Program-made: the position numbers and the translations under genes
Assembly: GCF_009742705.1 (NCBI RefSeq)
Contig: NZ_WPCU01000005.1
Coordinates: forward strand, 609,187 to 673,186
DNA from: Auraticoccus cholistanensis
Lineage (GTDB): Bacteria; Actinomycetota; Actinomycetes; Propionibacteriales; Propionibacteriaceae
Length of the DNA: 64,000 nt
Direction: 5' to 3'
Shown: piece by piece, positions 1 to 8,524 of the stretch
Position numbering within the stretch: the first letter of the stretch is position 1
Layout: the number at the start of each line of letters is the position of its first letter
Notes under the pieces: model-generated
Databases searched by the model: none
What the model was told of the DNA's origin: nothing
Seen by the model: only the letters and a program-made list of their open reading frames with translations

Positions 1-2
1 GC

Positions 3-788
3 GAGAGCGACCTCAACGACCCGTTCGCCGAGGTGGGTCACCGCCACCGCGGGCTCGGGCTGCCCCGGGCCGAGGTGCGGCTGACCTCCGCCGGTGCCGT
101 GGTGGACAACGTCACGGTGCGCCCGCTGGCCGACGAGACCGCCGACCTGGCTCCCGAGCCCCGCACCGGCCGGCTCATCGGCGGTGAGGAGTTCGACGGA
201 CCCGGCACCTCCCTGGAGTGGGTGCGTGAGGACCCCGACGCCACCGTCTCCGGCGGTGCGCTGCGGTGGCCGCTGCAGGCCGCGGACCTGACCGGTGGGG
301 GCAACGACGCCGGCGTGCTGCTGGCCGAGGCCCCCGCGGGGGACTACGTCGCCGAGACCAAGGTGACCCTCGACCTCGGCACCGACGAGGTGCGCAACTA
401 CCAGCAGGCCGGGATCGTCGCCTACGCCGGTGACGACGACTTCGCCCGGCTGTCCACGGTGGCCATCTGGAACACCCGGCAGACCGAGTTCGGCCGCGAG
501 CTGGTCGCCACCGAGGACGGGCGGACCAGCTTCGGGGGTGCGCTGGTGGGCACCCCGGCCCCCACGGTGTGGCTCCGGCTGGCGCACAGCACCAACGCCT
601 CGGGCGAGCACCTCTACCGGGCCGGCACCAGCCGTGACGGGCGCAGCTGGACCTGGGGCGCGGTGTGGACCTTCGAGCCCGGCACCCAGCCGCGGATCGG
701 GCTCGTCGCCCACGGCGGGGACACCCCCGCCGCCACCGCGGTCTTCGACCACCTGCGCTTCTACGAGCGCCGGGACCGTCACCGGTGA
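3..788 (+). CDS. Glycoside hydrolase C-terminal fragment (DUF1349 / concanavalin-like domain), 5' end outside window
   Basis: The reading frame is already open at the first codon of the window, so this is the 3' end (about 261 residues) of a larger gene. The first ~50 visible residues end in a beta-strand-like segment (VVDNVTVRPL) typical of a carbohydrate-binding or LamG-like module. From about residue 55 on, GGEEFDGPG..LEWVREDP, DYVAETKV, QQAGIVAY and PRIGLVAHGG follow the pattern of the DUF1349 domain found at the C-terminus of GH43-type xylosidases and arabinosidases. The product is probably a plant-polysaccharide glycosidase, which fits the xylose and arabinose genes downstream. The catalytic domain is not visible, so the exact family and substrate cannot be called. 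GTG at 33 is an internal codon, not the start. Confidence 0.6.
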   Translation, partial: ESDLNDPFAEVGHRHRGLGLPRAEVRLTSAGAVVDNVTVRPLADETADLAPEPRTGRLIGGEEFDGPGTSLEWVREDPDATVSGGALRWPLQAADLTGGGNDAGVLLAEAPAGDYVAETKVTLDLGTDEVRNYQQAGIVAYAGDDDFARLSTVAIWNTRQTEFGRELVATEDGRTSFGGALVGTPAPTVWLRLAHSTNASGEHLYRAGTSRDGRSWTWGAVWTFEPGTQPRIGLVAHGGDTPAATAVFDHLRFYERRDRHR

Positions 789-912
789 CGCCCAGCCACG
801 CCGACCCCGCGCCCGTCGCGCCCGAGCTGACGACCGGCTGACGCCAGCCGGGTGCCGGATGCGGGTGCGTCCGGACCGCCCCCACCTCGCCCCGACCGAC
901 CAGGAGAGCAGC

Positions 913-1017
913 ATGGGCCTCACCACCTGGGTCCTCGACCAGGACGTCCTGGCCGGACTGCAGCTCGCCGTGGCGCTAGGGTGCCCGCGACAGGAGGCAG
1001 GGTGGCAGCGCGACTGA
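913..1017 (+). CDS. Possible 34-residue upstream ORF overlapping the lacI-type regulator start
   Basis: A short ATG frame starts MGLTTWVLDQDVLAG and ends at a TGA that overlaps the first 16 bases of the following regulator in another frame. It has a purine-rich AGGAGAG ribosome-binding site 5 nt upstream (902-907). Its product resembles nothing I recognise. It could be a leader peptide that couples or tunes translation of the regulator, or a chance frame. The good ribosome-binding site is the only positive evidence. Confidence 0.22.
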   Translation: MGLTTWVLDQDVLAGLQLAVALGCPRQEAGWQRD

Positions 1018-2027
1018 AGGACGTGGCCGAGCGGGCCGGGGTGAGCGTCAAGACCGCGTCGAACGTGATCAACGACCATCCCCACGTGCGTCCCAGCACG
1101 CGGGCACGGGTGCTGGCCGCGATCGACGAGCTTCGCTACCGGCCCAACGAGAGCGCCCGCCAGCTCAAGTACGGCCGGGCGGGCTTCCTGGCCCTGGTGC
1201 TCCCCCACATCGACGAGCCCTACTTCTCGCGGCTGGCCGGGATCCTGACCAGCCGGTGCCGCGAGCGCGGGACCATCCTGCTGCTGGAGGAGACCGGCGC
1301 GGAGCTGGCGGCCGAGCGGCTGGTGCTCGACGGCCTGCGCAGCCACGTCATCGACGGGCTGGTGTTCTCACCGCTGTGCGTCACCGCCGACGAGATCGGG
1401 GCCCGGCGCGACTCCTCCCCGCTGGTGCTGCTCGGCGAGGCCGACGTGCCCCCGGGGGTCGACCACGTCGGCGTCGACTCGGTGGCCGCGGCCCGGGCCA
1501 TGGTGGAGCACCTGCTGCAGACGGGACGCCGCCGGATCGCGGTGATCGGCGACGCGCCCAGCACGGGCACCGCCTCGCAGCGGCTGGAGGGCTGGCGGCA
1601 GGCGCTGACCGCGGCGGGGCTGCCGATCGACCGGTCGCTGGTGAGGCCGGCCCGGGCCTTCGACCGGGCCACCGGGCGGGCGGCGATGGAGGACCTGCTC
1701 GCGCTGCCCGAACCGCCGGACGCCGTCTTCTGCTTCAACGACCAGCTGGCCGTCGGCGCCATCCGCGCCTGCGTGGCCTCCGGGGTGGACGTCCCGGGCC
1801 AGGTCGCCGTCGCCGGCTTCGACGACACCGACGAGGGCCGCTACTGCAACCCGCCGCTGACCACCGTGGCCGCCGACCTGGAGCTGCTCGCCGACGAGAC
1901 GCTGCGGCTGCTGATGGCGCGCACCGAGGACCGGCAGCGGCCCGCGGAGCACGTCGAGGTGCCGTGGCGGCTGGAGCTGCGGGAGAGCACCCTGGGGCGG
2001 GCCGCCGCCCGGGCCGCGGCCGGCTGA
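1002..2027 (+). CDS. LacI-family transcriptional regulator
   Basis: A 341-residue DNA-binding repressor with the LacI/GalR layout. The N-terminal helix-turn-helix (residues ~4-50: RLKDVAERAGVSVKTASNVI) is followed by the hinge and a periplasmic-binding-protein-like sugar domain containing the usual PDAVFCFNDQLAVGAI and VAGFDDTDEG motifs. GTG at 1002 is chosen because it places the helix-turn-helix at residue 4 and has AGGAGG at 992-997; longer frames would add an atypical N-terminal extension. It is followed 177 bp later, on the same strand, by a GH116 glycosidase gene and preceded by a glycoside hydrolase, so it probably controls one or both in response to a released sugar. The effector is unknown. 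Confidence 0.9.
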   Translation: MAARLKDVAERAGVSVKTASNVINDHPHVRPSTRARVLAAIDELRYRPNESARQLKYGRAGFLALVLPHIDEPYFSRLAGILTSRCRERGTILLLEETGAELAAERLVLDGLRSHVIDGLVFSPLCVTADEIGARRDSSPLVLLGEADVPPGVDHVGVDSVAAARAMVEHLLQTGRRRIAVIGDAPSTGTASQRLEGWRQALTAAGLPIDRSLVRPARAFDRATGRAAMEDLLALPEPPDAVFCFNDQLAVGAIRACVASGVDVPGQVAVAGFDDTDEGRYCNPPLTTVAADLELLADETLRLLMARTEDRQRPAEHVEVPWRLELRESTLGRAAARAAAG

Positions 2028-2163
2028 CGGCGTCGCTGGCCAGCCGCGACCGCAGGCGTGGCCCGACTGGTCAGCCGTTGAGACAGACGTCCCGACCGGC
2101 CACCGCACCGGGCCCGGGGTCGCTAACGTGCCGAGGCAGACCGTGTCGAGGAGGACCGGTCCC

Positions 2164-2183
2164 GGAGGACGGCGCCGTCCTCC
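2164..2183. promoter_or_regulatory. 20-bp perfect palindrome in the GH116 upstream region
   Basis: GGAGGACGGC is followed immediately by its own reverse complement, giving an uninterrupted 20-bp palindrome that ends 21 bp before the GH116 start codon. It could be an operator, or form a hairpin in the mRNA leader that covers the ribosome-binding-site region. It contains no central CG-type LacI core flanked by A/T, so assignment to the adjacent LacI regulator is uncertain. Confidence 0.4.
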
Positions 2184-2204
2184 CCCGCACCCGTGAGGAG
2201 CCGC

Positions 2205-4724
2205 ATGCGCACCCCTGCCCGTCCGCACCACGAAGCCCGCCACGTCGCCATGCCGCTGGGCGGGATCGGCACCGGCACGGTCGCCCTGGGGGCCGACGGC
2301 GGCCTGCGGCAGTGGCAGCTGCACCACATCGGCAACCACCACGGGGACCTGCCCGGCAGCCTGTTCGCGCTGCGGCTCTCGCGCGGGGAGCCGCCGATGG
2401 ACGAGATCCGCGTGCTGCAGGCCCCGGCGGCCCCGCGCTCGGAGACCGCGACCCCGATGGTCGACGACGACGCGGTGCCGCGGTGGCAGCGCGAGCTGGC
2501 CGCCGAGCACGGGGTGGTCGGCACCCGGTTCCGGGCCACCTACCCCACCGCCGAGCTCGAGTACGACCTCGGCGACCTGCCGCTGCAGGTCCGGCTGAAG
2601 GCCACCAACCCGCTGGTCCCGCTGGACGAGGCCGCCTCCTCGCTGCCGGTGGCGATGTTCACCTTCACCCTCACCAACCCCGGCACCACCGGCGTCCACG
2701 GCAACCTGGCCGCCACCTTGCACAACGCCGTGGGCTACGACGGCGTCAGCCCGCTCGAGGGGGTCTCGTGGGCCGGCTACGGCGGTGCCACGAACCGGGT
2801 GGTGCGCCGGGGCGGCTGGACGTCCCTGGTGGGCGAGAACGCCACCCTGGCGCCCGAGCACCCCGGCGCCGGGCAGATGGTGCTCTCCTGCGACAGCGAC
2901 CGGGCGGCCGTGCTCACCGCCGCCACCTCGGTCGAGGAGGTGCTCGCGTTCCTGCGCCGCCGCTCCTGGGACGAGGACGCCGTCCGGCTCCGCCCCACCA
3001 CGGCCGACGCGCAGACCGAGTCCCGGCCGGTGAGCGGGCCCAGCCCCGCCGGACGCACCTGGCTGGGCGCCCTGGCCCCGCAGTTCTCGCTCCGCCCCGG
3101 GGAGTCGACCCGGATCCGGGTGCTGCTCAGCTGGCACTTCCCGCAGCGCTACGTCGACTTCACCCAGTTCGGCCCCGACCGCGCCGAGTGGGGGCCCACC
3201 CGCTTCTGGCTCGGCAACGCCTACACGAACGCGCACGCCGACGCCCTCGACGTCACCGCCGACGTGACCTCGCGCTGGGACGAGCTGGTCGCGGCCACGA
3301 CGGACTGGACGGACCTGCTGTCGGGCAGCGCCCTCGACCCGACCGCCGCCGAACACCTGGCCACCCAGGCCGTGGTGCTGCGCACGCCCACCTGCTTCCG
3401 CACCGCCGACGGCACCTTCTACGGCTTCGAGGGGCTCAACGGCCGCTCGACCGCCGGCCACGCCGGGGACGTCGGCGGCTCGTGCCCGATGAACTGCACC
3501 CACGTGTGGAACTACGCCCAGGCGGTGGCGCGGCTGTTCCCGGGGCTGGAGCGCTCGATGCGCGAGACCGAGCTGCACGTCATGCAGGTGCCCGCCGGGC
3601 ACCCCTCGGCCGGGGCGCTCCCCCACCGCGTGGTGATGCCGGCCTACCTGCGCCAGTTCTGGGACGTGCCCATCGGCGGGCCGGAGGAGCCCGCTCTCGA
3701 CGGCATGCTCGGCTGCCTGCTCAAGACCTACCGCGAGCTGCGCTCGGGGGCGGTGGACCTCGCCTGGCTGGAGCGGGAGTGGCCGCGGCTGGTCCTGCTG
3801 CTCGACCACGTCCGCCAGCGCTGGGACCCCGACGGCACCGGGGTGCTCCGCGGCGTCCAGCCGTCCACCCACGACATCGACCTGCGCGGCGTCAACACCT
3901 TCATGGGCACCTACTGGCTCGCCGCGCTCCGGGCGGTGGAGGAGATGGCCCGCCGGCTGGGCGGTCCCGAGCGGGTGGCGCTGGCCGACTCGCTGCACGA
4001 GCTGTTCCAGCGGGGCAGCCGCGGCTACGACGAGATCTGCTTCACCGGCGACTACTACCGCCAGGTCCTCGACGAGGGCGAGGACCGCACCTACCAGTGG
4101 GAGGCCGGCTGCCTGTCCGACCAGCTGATCGGCCAGTGGTGGGCGCACGAGCTCGACCTCGGGCACCTGCTGCCGGTCGAGCACGTGCGCACCGCGCTGC
4201 GCTCGGTGGTGCGGCACAACCTGCGCCGGGGCTTCCACGACCTCGAGCACAGCCAGCGGGTCTACGCCGACGGCGACGACACCGGCCTGCTGATGTGCAC
4301 CTGGCCCACCGGTGGCCGCCCCGAGGTCGCGACCCGCTACTGCGACGAGGTCTGGACGGGCGTGGAGTACCAGGTGGCCGCCCACTGCCGCCGCGAGGGG
4401 CTGGTCGAGGAGTCCGAGGCCGTCGTGTCGGCGGTGTGGGCCCGTCACGACGGGCGTCGCCGCAACCCCTTCAACGAGATCGAGTGCGGGGACCACTACG
4501 TCCGCTCGATGGCCGGCTGGTCGGTGCTGGAGGCCCGGACCGGGCAGCGGTTCGACGCACCCAGCCGCAGCCTGACGCTCCGGCTCCCCGAGCAGGAGGG
4601 CAGCTGGTGGCCGGTGGTGCTGGACACCGGCTGGGGACGGGCCGTGCGTGAGGGCGACACCGTCCGGCTGGAGCCGCTGTCCGGGCACCTGGAGGTGGAC
4701 CGGCTCGAGGTCCGTCCCTCCTGA
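2205..4724 (+). CDS. GH116-family beta-glycosidase (glucosylceramidase-like, DUF608)
   Basis: An 839-residue enzyme of glycoside hydrolase family 116, retaining beta-glucosidases/xylosidases related to human GBA2. The N-terminal beta-sandwich opens with MPLGGIGTGTVALG. The C-terminal (alpha/alpha)6 catalytic domain includes DGTFYGFEGLNG with Glu409 as likely nucleophile and STHDIDLRG with Asp557 as likely acid/base. Their spacing (148 residues) is close to that of known members (about 150). No signal peptide is seen, so it is probably cytoplasmic and acts on imported glycosides. ATG 2205 has GAGGAG at 2195-2200; the in-frame GTG 2193 lacks a site. CPMNC and THVWNY suggest the archaeal/bacterial subgroup rather than true glucosylceramidases. 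The exact sugar specificity cannot be read from sequence. Confidence 0.85.
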   Translation: MRTPARPHHEARHVAMPLGGIGTGTVALGADGGLRQWQLHHIGNHHGDLPGSLFALRLSRGEPPMDEIRVLQAPAAPRSETATPMVDDDAVPRWQRELAAEHGVVGTRFRATYPTAELEYDLGDLPLQVRLKATNPLVPLDEAASSLPVAMFTFTLTNPGTTGVHGNLAATLHNAVGYDGVSPLEGVSWAGYGGATNRVVRRGGWTSLVGENATLAPEHPGAGQMVLSCDSDRAAVLTAATSVEEVLAFLRRRSWDEDAVRLRPTTADAQTESRPVSGPSPAGRTWLGALAPQFSLRPGESTRIRVLLSWHFPQRYVDFTQFGPDRAEWGPTRFWLGNAYTNAHADALDVTADVTSRWDELVAATTDWTDLLSGSALDPTAAEHLATQAVVLRTPTCFRTADGTFYGFEGLNGRSTAGHAGDVGGSCPMNCTHVWNYAQAVARLFPGLERSMRETELHVMQVPAGHPSAGALPHRVVMPAYLRQFWDVPIGGPEEPALDGMLGCLLKTYRELRSGAVDLAWLEREWPRLVLLLDHVRQRWDPDGTGVLRGVQPSTHDIDLRGVNTFMGTYWLAALRAVEEMARRLGGPERVALADSLHELFQRGSRGYDEICFTGDYYRQVLDEGEDRTYQWEAGCLSDQLIGQWWAHELDLGHLLPVEHVRTALRSVVRHNLRRGFHDLEHSQRVYADGDDTGLLMCTWPTGGRPEVATRYCDEVWTGVEYQVAAHCRREGLVEESEAVVSAVWARHDGRRRNPFNEIECGDHYVRSMAGWSVLEARTGQRFDAPSRSLTLRLPEQEGSWWPVVLDTGWGRAVREGDTVRLEPLSGHLEVDRLEVRPS

Positions 4725-4777
4725 GCCCGCGGCGGGGGCCCAGTCTCAGCGCGCATCCGTCTCAGGCGCGCATCGGC

Positions 4778-5974
4778 TCAGGCGCGCAGCGGCTGCCCCG
4801 CGGCCACCGCCCGCGCCGGGTCGACCGTGGCGCGCCCGGTGGCGTCCAGCCGGTCGGCCCACGTCAGCAGCCCGAGCCCGGAGGCGGCCAGCAGGGCGGC
4901 CACCAGCGCCGGTGAGGCGTAGCCGAAGCCGGCGTCGATCACGGCACCACCGAGGAAGGCCCCCAGCGCGTTGCCGGTGTTGAAGGCCGCCTGCATCGCT
5001 GCGGAGGCCATGCTGGCCCCGCCGCCGGCGGCCACGATCACCCGGGTCTGGATCGCCGAACCCATCAGGAAGCCGGCGAAGGCGAACAGGAACACCCCGG
5101 TGGCCGCGGCCAGGGCGGACTCGGCGAGGCCGAACAGCAGGGCGTAGACCACCGCCTGGGAGGCCATCCCGAGCACCAGGGTGCGGCTGACCGACCAGTC
5201 CGCCAGGCGTCCACCCAGCAGGTTGCCGGCGGTGGCACCGAGGCCGAACAGCACCAGCACCCACGCCACGCTGGAGCCGGCGAAGCCCGCCACCTCGGTC
5301 AGCAGCGGGGAGACGTAGCTGAGGACGGTGAAGGTGCTGCCGAACCCGACCACGGTGATCAGCAGCGTCAGCCACACCTGCCCGCGGCGGAAGGCGCCGA
5401 ACTGGGCCCGCAGCGGGCCGGCGGGGGTGCTCAGCGCGGGCATCGCCAGGGCGAGGGCGACCATGGTGGCCACACCGATGACGCCGACCAGGCCGAAGGT
5501 GACCCGCCAGCCGGCCGACTGGCCGACGAAGGTGCCCAGCGGGACGCCGACCACGTTGGCCACGGTCAGCCCGGCGAAGACCAGCGCCATCGCACGGCCC
5601 TGGCGCCCCGGCGGCGCCAGCACCCGCGCCACCAGCGCCGCCACGCCGAAGAAGGTGCCGTGCGCCAGCCCGGTGCCGAAGCGGGCGGCCACCAGCGCGG
5701 CGAAGGTGGGCGCCAGCGCGCTGGCCGCGTGGGCGGCGGTGAACAGCGCCATCAGCCCGATCAGCACCGTCCGGCGCGGCAGCCGGTGCGTCAGGGCCGT
5801 CAGCGTGGGGGCACCGGCCACCACCCCGAGGGCGTAGGCGGTGATCAGCCAGCCGGCGGTGGGGATCGAGACCCCGAAGCTCGCCGCCATCTCGGGCAGC
5901 AGCCCCATGGTCACGAACTCGGTGGTGCCGATGCCGAAGGCACCCAGGGCCAGGACCCAGACGGCGAGCGGCAT
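4778..5974 (-). CDS. MFS transporter, DHA1 family (drug or metabolite exporter)
   Basis: A 398-residue integral membrane protein with about 12 hydrophobic helices. The N-terminus (FGIGTTEFVTMGLLPEMAASF) and the loop after helix 2 (LTALTHRLPRRTVLIG) are typical of DHA1 proton-coupled exporters of the AraJ / CmlR / NepI type, which export drugs, sugars or purine nucleosides. The ATG start has an AGGAGA site about 6 nt upstream. It diverges from the SRPBCC-ArsR gene pair across a 220-bp AT-richer gap, so the ArsR protein may control it. The substrate cannot be inferred. Confidence 0.85.
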   Translation of the reverse strand: MPLAVWVLALGAFGIGTTEFVTMGLLPEMAASFGVSIPTAGWLITAYALGVVAGAPTLTALTHRLPRRTVLIGLMALFTAAHAASALAPTFAALVAARFGTGLAHGTFFGVAALVARVLAPPGRQGRAMALVFAGLTVANVVGVPLGTFVGQSAGWRVTFGLVGVIGVATMVALALAMPALSTPAGPLRAQFGAFRRGQVWLTLLITVVGFGSTFTVLSYVSPLLTEVAGFAGSSVAWVLVLFGLGATAGNLLGGRLADWSVSRTLVLGMASQAVVYALLFGLAESALAAATGVFLFAFAGFLMGSAIQTRVIVAAGGGASMASAAMQAAFNTGNALGAFLGGAVIDAGFGYASPALVAALLAASGLGLLTWADRLDATGRATVDPARAVAAGQPLRA

Positions 5975-6125
5975 GGAGGTTCTCCTCGGACGCGGGGGGT
6001 GTGCAGGGGTCGAGCTCCGCAGCGTCGCGAGTCGAGACCACCATCATCCTCCTCGGCACTGGATCGTTCCAGCGTGCCTTCGCCCGTCGCGCGTGACCGT
6101 GGTCACGTCATGGATCACCATTGCC

Positions 6126-6133
6126 TTATATAA
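6126..6133. promoter_or_regulatory. AT-rich palindrome between MFS gene and ArsR operon (candidate operator)
   Basis: TTATATAA is a perfect 8-bp palindrome in an AT-rich island that stands out in this GC-rich DNA. It sits 62 bp before the SRPBCC gene in the divergent gap. ArsR-family repressors bind AT-rich inverted repeats over promoters, so this is a plausible autoregulatory operator. The palindrome does not extend further than 8 bp. Confidence 0.3.
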
Positions 6134-6194
6134 CTTCCGCTTGATACCTTGAGGACCCAGCAGACGCACCGCGAGCAGCACACCAGGAGGAGCG

Positions 6195-6872
6195 ATGATC
6201 GACATCAGCAGCCAGATCGGGGCCGTCACCCGCACCGTCCGTCCGGGCGGGGAGCGCGACGGGGTGGCCACCACCGCGGTGACCGCCAGCCAGACCTACC
6301 CCGTCCCGGCCGAGGAGGTGTGGCACGCCCTGACCGACCCCGAACGGCTCCCGCGCTGGTTCATGCCGGTCAGCGGCGACCTCCGACCCGGCGGGCGGTT
6401 CCAGCTCGAGGGCAACGCCGGCGGCGAGGTGCTCGGCTGCGAGCCGCCGCGCCGGCTGTCGATCACCTGGGAGTTCGGCGAGGTGGTCAGCTGGGTGGAC
6501 GTCACCCTCACCGAGGACGGCGGGCGCACCGTGCTCGAGCTCGTGCACACCTCGCCCAGCGAGGACGACCACACCCGCCGCTACGGTCCCGGCGCGGCCG
6601 GCGTGGGGTGGGACCTCAGCCTGATGGGGCTCTCGCTCCACCTCACCACCGGTGCCGGTGTCGTGCCGGAGGAGGTGCAGGCCTGGGCCGTCTCCGCCGA
6701 GGGCCAGGAGTTCATGGTCGCCAGCGCCCGGGCGTGGGGCGCCGCCGCGGTGGCCGGCGGCGAGGACGAGGCGACCGCCCGGGCGGCGGCCGAGCGCACC
6801 ACCGCCTTCTACCTCGGCCAGGAGCCGCCGGCGCCGGTCGGCCCGGAGGCCACGGACGTCCGCCCGGCCTGA
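6195..6872 (+). CDS. SRPBCC (AHSA1-like) domain protein
   Basis: A 225-residue protein whose N-terminal ~150 residues fit the START/Bet v1-like Aha1 C-terminal family: TYPVPAEEVWHALTDPERLPRWFMPVSGDLRPGG, then GGEVLGCEPPRRLSITWEFG and VTLTEDGGRTVLELVHTS. The family binds hydrophobic ligands in a helix-grip fold; most bacterial members have no defined function. ATG 6195 follows AGGAGGAG. It overlaps the next gene by one base (TGATG), so the two are co-translated. This SRPBCC-ArsR pairing is common in Actinobacteria, which suggests the regulator and ligand-binding protein act together. Confidence 0.85.
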   Translation: MIDISSQIGAVTRTVRPGGERDGVATTAVTASQTYPVPAEEVWHALTDPERLPRWFMPVSGDLRPGGRFQLEGNAGGEVLGCEPPRRLSITWEFGEVVSWVDVTLTEDGGRTVLELVHTSPSEDDHTRRYGPGAAGVGWDLSLMGLSLHLTTGAGVVPEEVQAWAVSAEGQEFMVASARAWGAAAVAGGEDEATARAAAERTTAFYLGQEPPAPVGPEATDVRPA

Positions 6873-7231
6873 TGCACGCCTTCGACGTCCTCGGCGACCC
6901 GGTCCGCCGGCGGGTCCTGGAGCTCCTCACCGAGGGCGAGCGGAGCGCCGGCGAGCTGACCGAGACCGTCCGCCGGGAGTTCGACATCTCCCAGCCGGCG
7001 GTCTCGGCGCACCTGCGGGTGCTGCGGGAGAACGGCTTCGCCACCGTGCGGGCGGAGGGGTCACGCCGCCTCTACGCCGTCGACACCACCGGGCTGGAGG
7101 AGGTGGACGCCTGGATCACCCAGTTCCGCAGCTTCTGGACCGGCCGGCTGCAGGCCCTGGGCACCGAGCTCGCGCGGGGGCGGCGCGCCGGACGGCGTGC
7201 CGGTGAGGACGACGCCGGACCTCCCGGGTAG
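6872..7231 (+). CDS. ArsR-family winged-helix regulator
   Basis: A 119-residue repressor. [19 protein letters not shown] and [24 protein letters not shown] are the characteristic ArsR winged helix, followed by the beta-hairpin ending in GSRRLYAVD and a C-terminal helix. No metal-binding CxC motif is visible, so it probably belongs to the non-metal (SdpR-like) branch. It starts at the ATG overlapping the SRPBCC stop codon. It is likely autoregulatory on the divergent promoter region near 6.1 kb and may also control the MFS exporter. Confidence 0.88.
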   Translation: MHAFDVLGDPVRRRVLELLTEGERSAGELTETVRREFDISQPAVSAHLRVLRENGFATVRAEGSRRLYAVDTTGLEEVDAWITQFRSFWTGRLQALGTELARGRRAGRRAGEDDAGPPG

Positions 7232-7275
7232 CGTCGGCGGACGTCAACGCCGACCCACCCCCCACAGGAGCAGCC

Positions 7276-8508
7276 GTGCGGATCGTCGACGCCGAGGTCG
7301 TGGTCACCAGCCCCGACCGCAACTTCGTCACCCTGGTGCTGAGGACCGACGACGGCCTGACCGGCATCGGCGACGGCACGCTCAACGGGCGCGAGCTCGC
7401 CGTGGTCGCCTACCTGCGCGAGCACGTGGCCCCGCTGCTGCTGGGCCGTGACGCCCACCGCATCGAGGACACCTGGCAGCTGCTCTACCGCGGCGCCTAC
7501 TGGCGCCGCGGACCGGTGACCATGGCCGCGATCGCGGCCGTGGACGTCGCGCTGTGGGACCTCAAGGCCCAGGCCGCCCAGATGCCGCTCTACCAGCTGC
7601 TCGGCGGCGCCAGCCGCACCGGTCTGATGGCCTACGGCCACGCCTCCGGGCAGACCCTGCCGGAGCTCGTGGAGAGCATCCACGCCCGGCTCGAGGAGGG
7701 CTACCGCTCGATCCGGGTGCAGAGCGGTGTGCCGGGGCTGCGCTCGATCTACGGCATCAGCGCCCCTTCGCCCGCCCAGCCCGGGCAGGAGACGCACCCG
7801 ACCCAGGGCTCCCCCGTCGCCCGCCCGGCCGAGGAGGACTGGGACTCACGGGCCTACCTGCGCCACCTGCCGGGCGTGTTCGAGGCCGTCCGGGCCGAGT
7901 TCGGTCCCGAGCTGCCGCTGCTGCACGACGTCCACCACCGGCTGACCCCGGTGCAGGCGGCGCGGCTGGGCAAGGACCTCGAGCCCTACGACCTGTTCTG
8001 GCTGGAGGACTGCACCCCCGCGGAGAACCAGGAGGCACTGCGTCTGGTGCGCCAGCACACCACCACCCCGCTCGCCGTCGGCGAGGTCTTCAACACGGCC
8101 TGGGACTACCAGACGCTGCTGCGCGAGCAGCTGATCGACTACGTCCGCTCGGCGGTGACCCACACCGGCGGGATCAGCCACCTGCGCAAGCTGCTCGACC
8201 AGGCCGCGCTGCACCAGATCCGCGCCGGGATGCACGGACCCACCGACATCTCCCCGGTGGGGATGGCGGCCCAGCTCCACCTCGGGCTGGCCATCCACAA
8301 CTTCGGCATCCAGGAGTACGCCCGCCACGGCGCGCTGACCGACGAGGTGTTCCGGCAGACCTCCACCTTCCGCGACGGCCACCTGCACCCCGGGGACGAG
8401 CCGGGGCTCGGCGTCACCCTCGACCTGGAGGCCGCCGCCCGCCACCCCTACCGCCCGGCCTACCTGCCGGTGAACCGGCTGGCCGACCAGACCGTCCACG
8501 ACTGGTGA
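7276..8508 (+). CDS. manD: D-mannonate dehydratase (enolase superfamily, ManD)
   Basis: A 410-residue member of the mandelate racemase/muconate lactonizing enzyme group that dehydrates D-mannonate to 2-keto-3-deoxygluconate in hexuronate breakdown. The metal ligands fall at Asp218 (LLHDVHH), Glu244 (FWLEDC) and Glu270 (AVGEVFN). Their 26/26 spacing matches that of characterised ManD enzymes, and the N-terminal capping domain ([23 protein letters not shown]) is typical. The start is GTG 7276 with CAGGAG at 7265-7270. It stands alone: no uronate isomerase or fructuronate reductase is adjacent. Some ManD-family members show low activity or act on D-gluconate, so activity is likely but not certain. 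Confidence 0.88.
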   Translation: MRIVDAEVVVTSPDRNFVTLVLRTDDGLTGIGDGTLNGRELAVVAYLREHVAPLLLGRDAHRIEDTWQLLYRGAYWRRGPVTMAAIAAVDVALWDLKAQAAQMPLYQLLGGASRTGLMAYGHASGQTLPELVESIHARLEEGYRSIRVQSGVPGLRSIYGISAPSPAQPGQETHPTQGSPVARPAEEDWDSRAYLRHLPGVFEAVRAEFGPELPLLHDVHHRLTPVQAARLGKDLEPYDLFWLEDCTPAENQEALRLVRQHTTTPLAVGEVFNTAWDYQTLLREQLIDYVRSAVTHTGGISHLRKLLDQAALHQIRAGMHGPTDISPVGMAAQLHLGLAIHNFGIQEYARHGALTDEVFRQTSTFRDGHLHPGDEPGLGVTLDLEAAARHPYRPAYLPVNRLADQTVHDW

Positions 8509-8524
8509 GGTGCGTCCGCGGTGG

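Noticed and set aside
1256..4651. Overlapping Arg/Ala/Pro-rich long frames on both strands over the LacI and GH116 genes
   Set aside because: Their composition (runs of Arg, Gly, Pro, Ala) is that of shifted-frame translation of GC-rich genes. No family motif is present, while the LacI and GH116 frames carry complete motifs.
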